DNA of 64,000 nt, taken from positions 2,368,628 to 2,432,627 of the forward strand of contig NZ_JAHTIK010000001.1 in the NCBI RefSeq assembly GCF_025655475.1. Reading direction: 5' to 3'. Every line of letters begins with the position of its first letter. Positions within the stretch are counted from its first letter, which is position 1. Position numbers and translations under genes: made by a program. This DNA comes from Kitasatospora sp. DSM 101779 (lineage in GTDB: Bacteria; Actinomycetota; Actinomycetes; Streptomycetales; Streptomycetaceae). A model generated the notes under the pieces. It saw only the letters and a program-made list of their open reading frames with translations, was not told the origin of the DNA and ran no database searches. Shown here piece after piece: positions 63,048-64,000 of this stretch.

Positions 63048-64000
63048 TGGCAGCGGAGACGACGGCGACGGATCGGTGGGAGTCGGTACTCGACTCGGTG
63101 GTGGTGTACGCGAGCGGGGCGCTGTGCCGCAGGCGGGCCCGCGGCTCGGTGCCCGCGGACGGCAGGGTCCGGCTGACCGGCCTGCCGAGGGTGGCGGACG
63201 CGGGTTCGCTGCGAGCCTCGGTGCTCTCCGGCGGGGCACGGGTGACGGCGGCCCGGCTGGAGCCGGAGGCGGAGGTGCGCAGCCGCTCGGACCTCCCCGA
63301 GCTGCGCCGCCGGGTGGAGCGGGCCCGGGACGCCGCGGAGGCCCTGCGGCAGCGCTCCGCGCGGCAGGAGGCGCGGATCGCGGAGATCTCCGCGGTGCGG
63401 GCGGTCCCGCCGCCGCTGCAGGCGGACGAGCCGCACCGCCGCACTCCGGCCGATGCCTGGCTGCAGCTGGCGGACTTCGTGGACGAGCGGCTGGCCGCGC
63501 TGCATGCGCGGGCCGCGGACCTCGGCGAGGAACTGCGGCTGGCCGAGCACGAGCTGGTCCTCGCCGAGGACGCGCTGGCCCGGGCCTCGTCCGCGGTGGC
63601 GGTCGGCCCGGTGACGCTGGGCAGCTCGGCCGTGGTGACGCTGGAGGGTGCGGCGGAGGGTGCCGAGGTCGAGCTGGAGGTGGAGTACGGGGTGCCGGGT
63701 GCGGTCTGGGTGCCGACATACCGGCTGACCTACCGCCAGGGCGAGGGGAGCGGGACGCTGCTGCTGCGTGCCCAGCTCGCCCAGCGCACCGGCGAGGACT
63801 GGTCGGGGGTGCGGATCGGCCTGTCCACGGCGGACCTGCAGCGCCGGACGGACCTGCCGCAGCTGCGTTCGCTGCGGATCGGCCGGCGGCAGCCCGTACC
63901 GGCCGCGTCGGGCTGGCGGGAGCCCCCGGCGGGGCTGGGCGATCTGTTCGCGGGGTACGACGCGGCGGGCCGGCCGCCGCAGCCGCGCGGCCCGGGCCGG
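63048..64000 (+). CDS. DUF4139 / mucoidy-inhibitor-A-like protein (3' end outside window)
   Basis: 317 codons from GTG 63048, open to the window edge. N-terminal beta domain SVVVYASGALCRRRARGSVP and VRLTGLPRVADAGSLRASVL, a coiled coil at ~75-190 (RRRVERARDAAEALRQRSAR), then the DUF4139 start ELEVEYGVPGAVWVPTYRLT and TGEDWSGVRIGLSTADLQRR. This is the MuiA-like arrangement. Function in actinomycetes unknown. Confidence 0.85.

Overview
The window is very GC-rich chromosomal DNA from an actinomycete of the Streptomyces/Kitasatospora type. Signs are the strong third-position G/C bias, many GTG starts and ATGA/GTGA overlaps, Wbl, DUF1684, DUF2804 and RpfA-type proteins, rare TTA codons confined to cargo genes, and an actinomycete integrative and conjugative element (AICE) next to a tRNA-Pro gene.

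Layout. (1) 1-6909 (minus): a translationally coupled, unassigned biosynthetic operon. It reads ALAS-type alpha-oxoamine synthase, TauD-type oxygenase, an aberrant KASIII, an ATP-grasp ligase, an adenylate-forming enzyme with an ALDH/LuxC-like N-terminus, and the start of a second ligase-like protein. A divergent MFS exporter follows. (2) 8692-16686: a hypothetical membrane protein, an MFS/AraC divergent pair, and an oxidative catabolism operon (flavin monooxygenase, SDR, ALDH, haemolysin-III-like protein). (3) 17305-22118: TetX-like monooxygenase/TetR pair, a 58-bp tandem duplication, two decaying genes (SnoaL-like and quinone-oxidoreductase-like), and LysR. (4) 22.1-28.8 kb: a mobile-element graveyard with three broken tyrosine recombinases, an ISAs1-type remnant, a broken excisionase, and two near-identical blocks of integrase 3' end, terminator and att. 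Between the two blocks sits an apparently intact two-gene cassette, EACC1-like protein plus caspase-like protease with a helical-repeat tail. Its composition is visibly more AT-rich, and both genes carry a TTA codon.

(5) 28745-48826: an apparently complete AICE of about 20.0 kb bounded by a 45-bp perfect direct repeat, the right copy being the 3' part of tRNA-Pro(GGG). Its left part is cargo: a predicted HTH protein and a three-gene cassette ending in a ComEC-like metallo-beta-lactamase-fold protein. Next come a double-GntR regulator, HD phosphohydrolase, Nudix hydrolase and XRE regulator. The backbone follows: Wbl, Spd-like membrane proteins, TraB DNA translocase, SSB, prim-pol, DUF3631 ATPase, Xis and Int. 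Candidate clt (TraB-binding) repeats lie just after traB, and iteron-like octamers lie around the end of the DUF3631 gene. (6) 49048-64000: ordinary chromosome with MFS, DUF2804, DUF1684, TesB, AlkB, an MBL-fold protein, RpfA with a likely c-di-AMP riboswitch leader, Der, Cmk, a frameshifted membrane protein, prephenate dehydrogenase, and the start of a DUF4139 protein.

Main inference: tRNA-Pro has captured at least three related elements in succession. The newest, next to the tRNA, looks complete; the older two are reduced to att sites, integrase ends and defence-like cargo. The caspase/EACC1 pair and the MBL trio are the best candidates for poorly described conflict systems, and the first 7 kb for a new small-molecule pathway.
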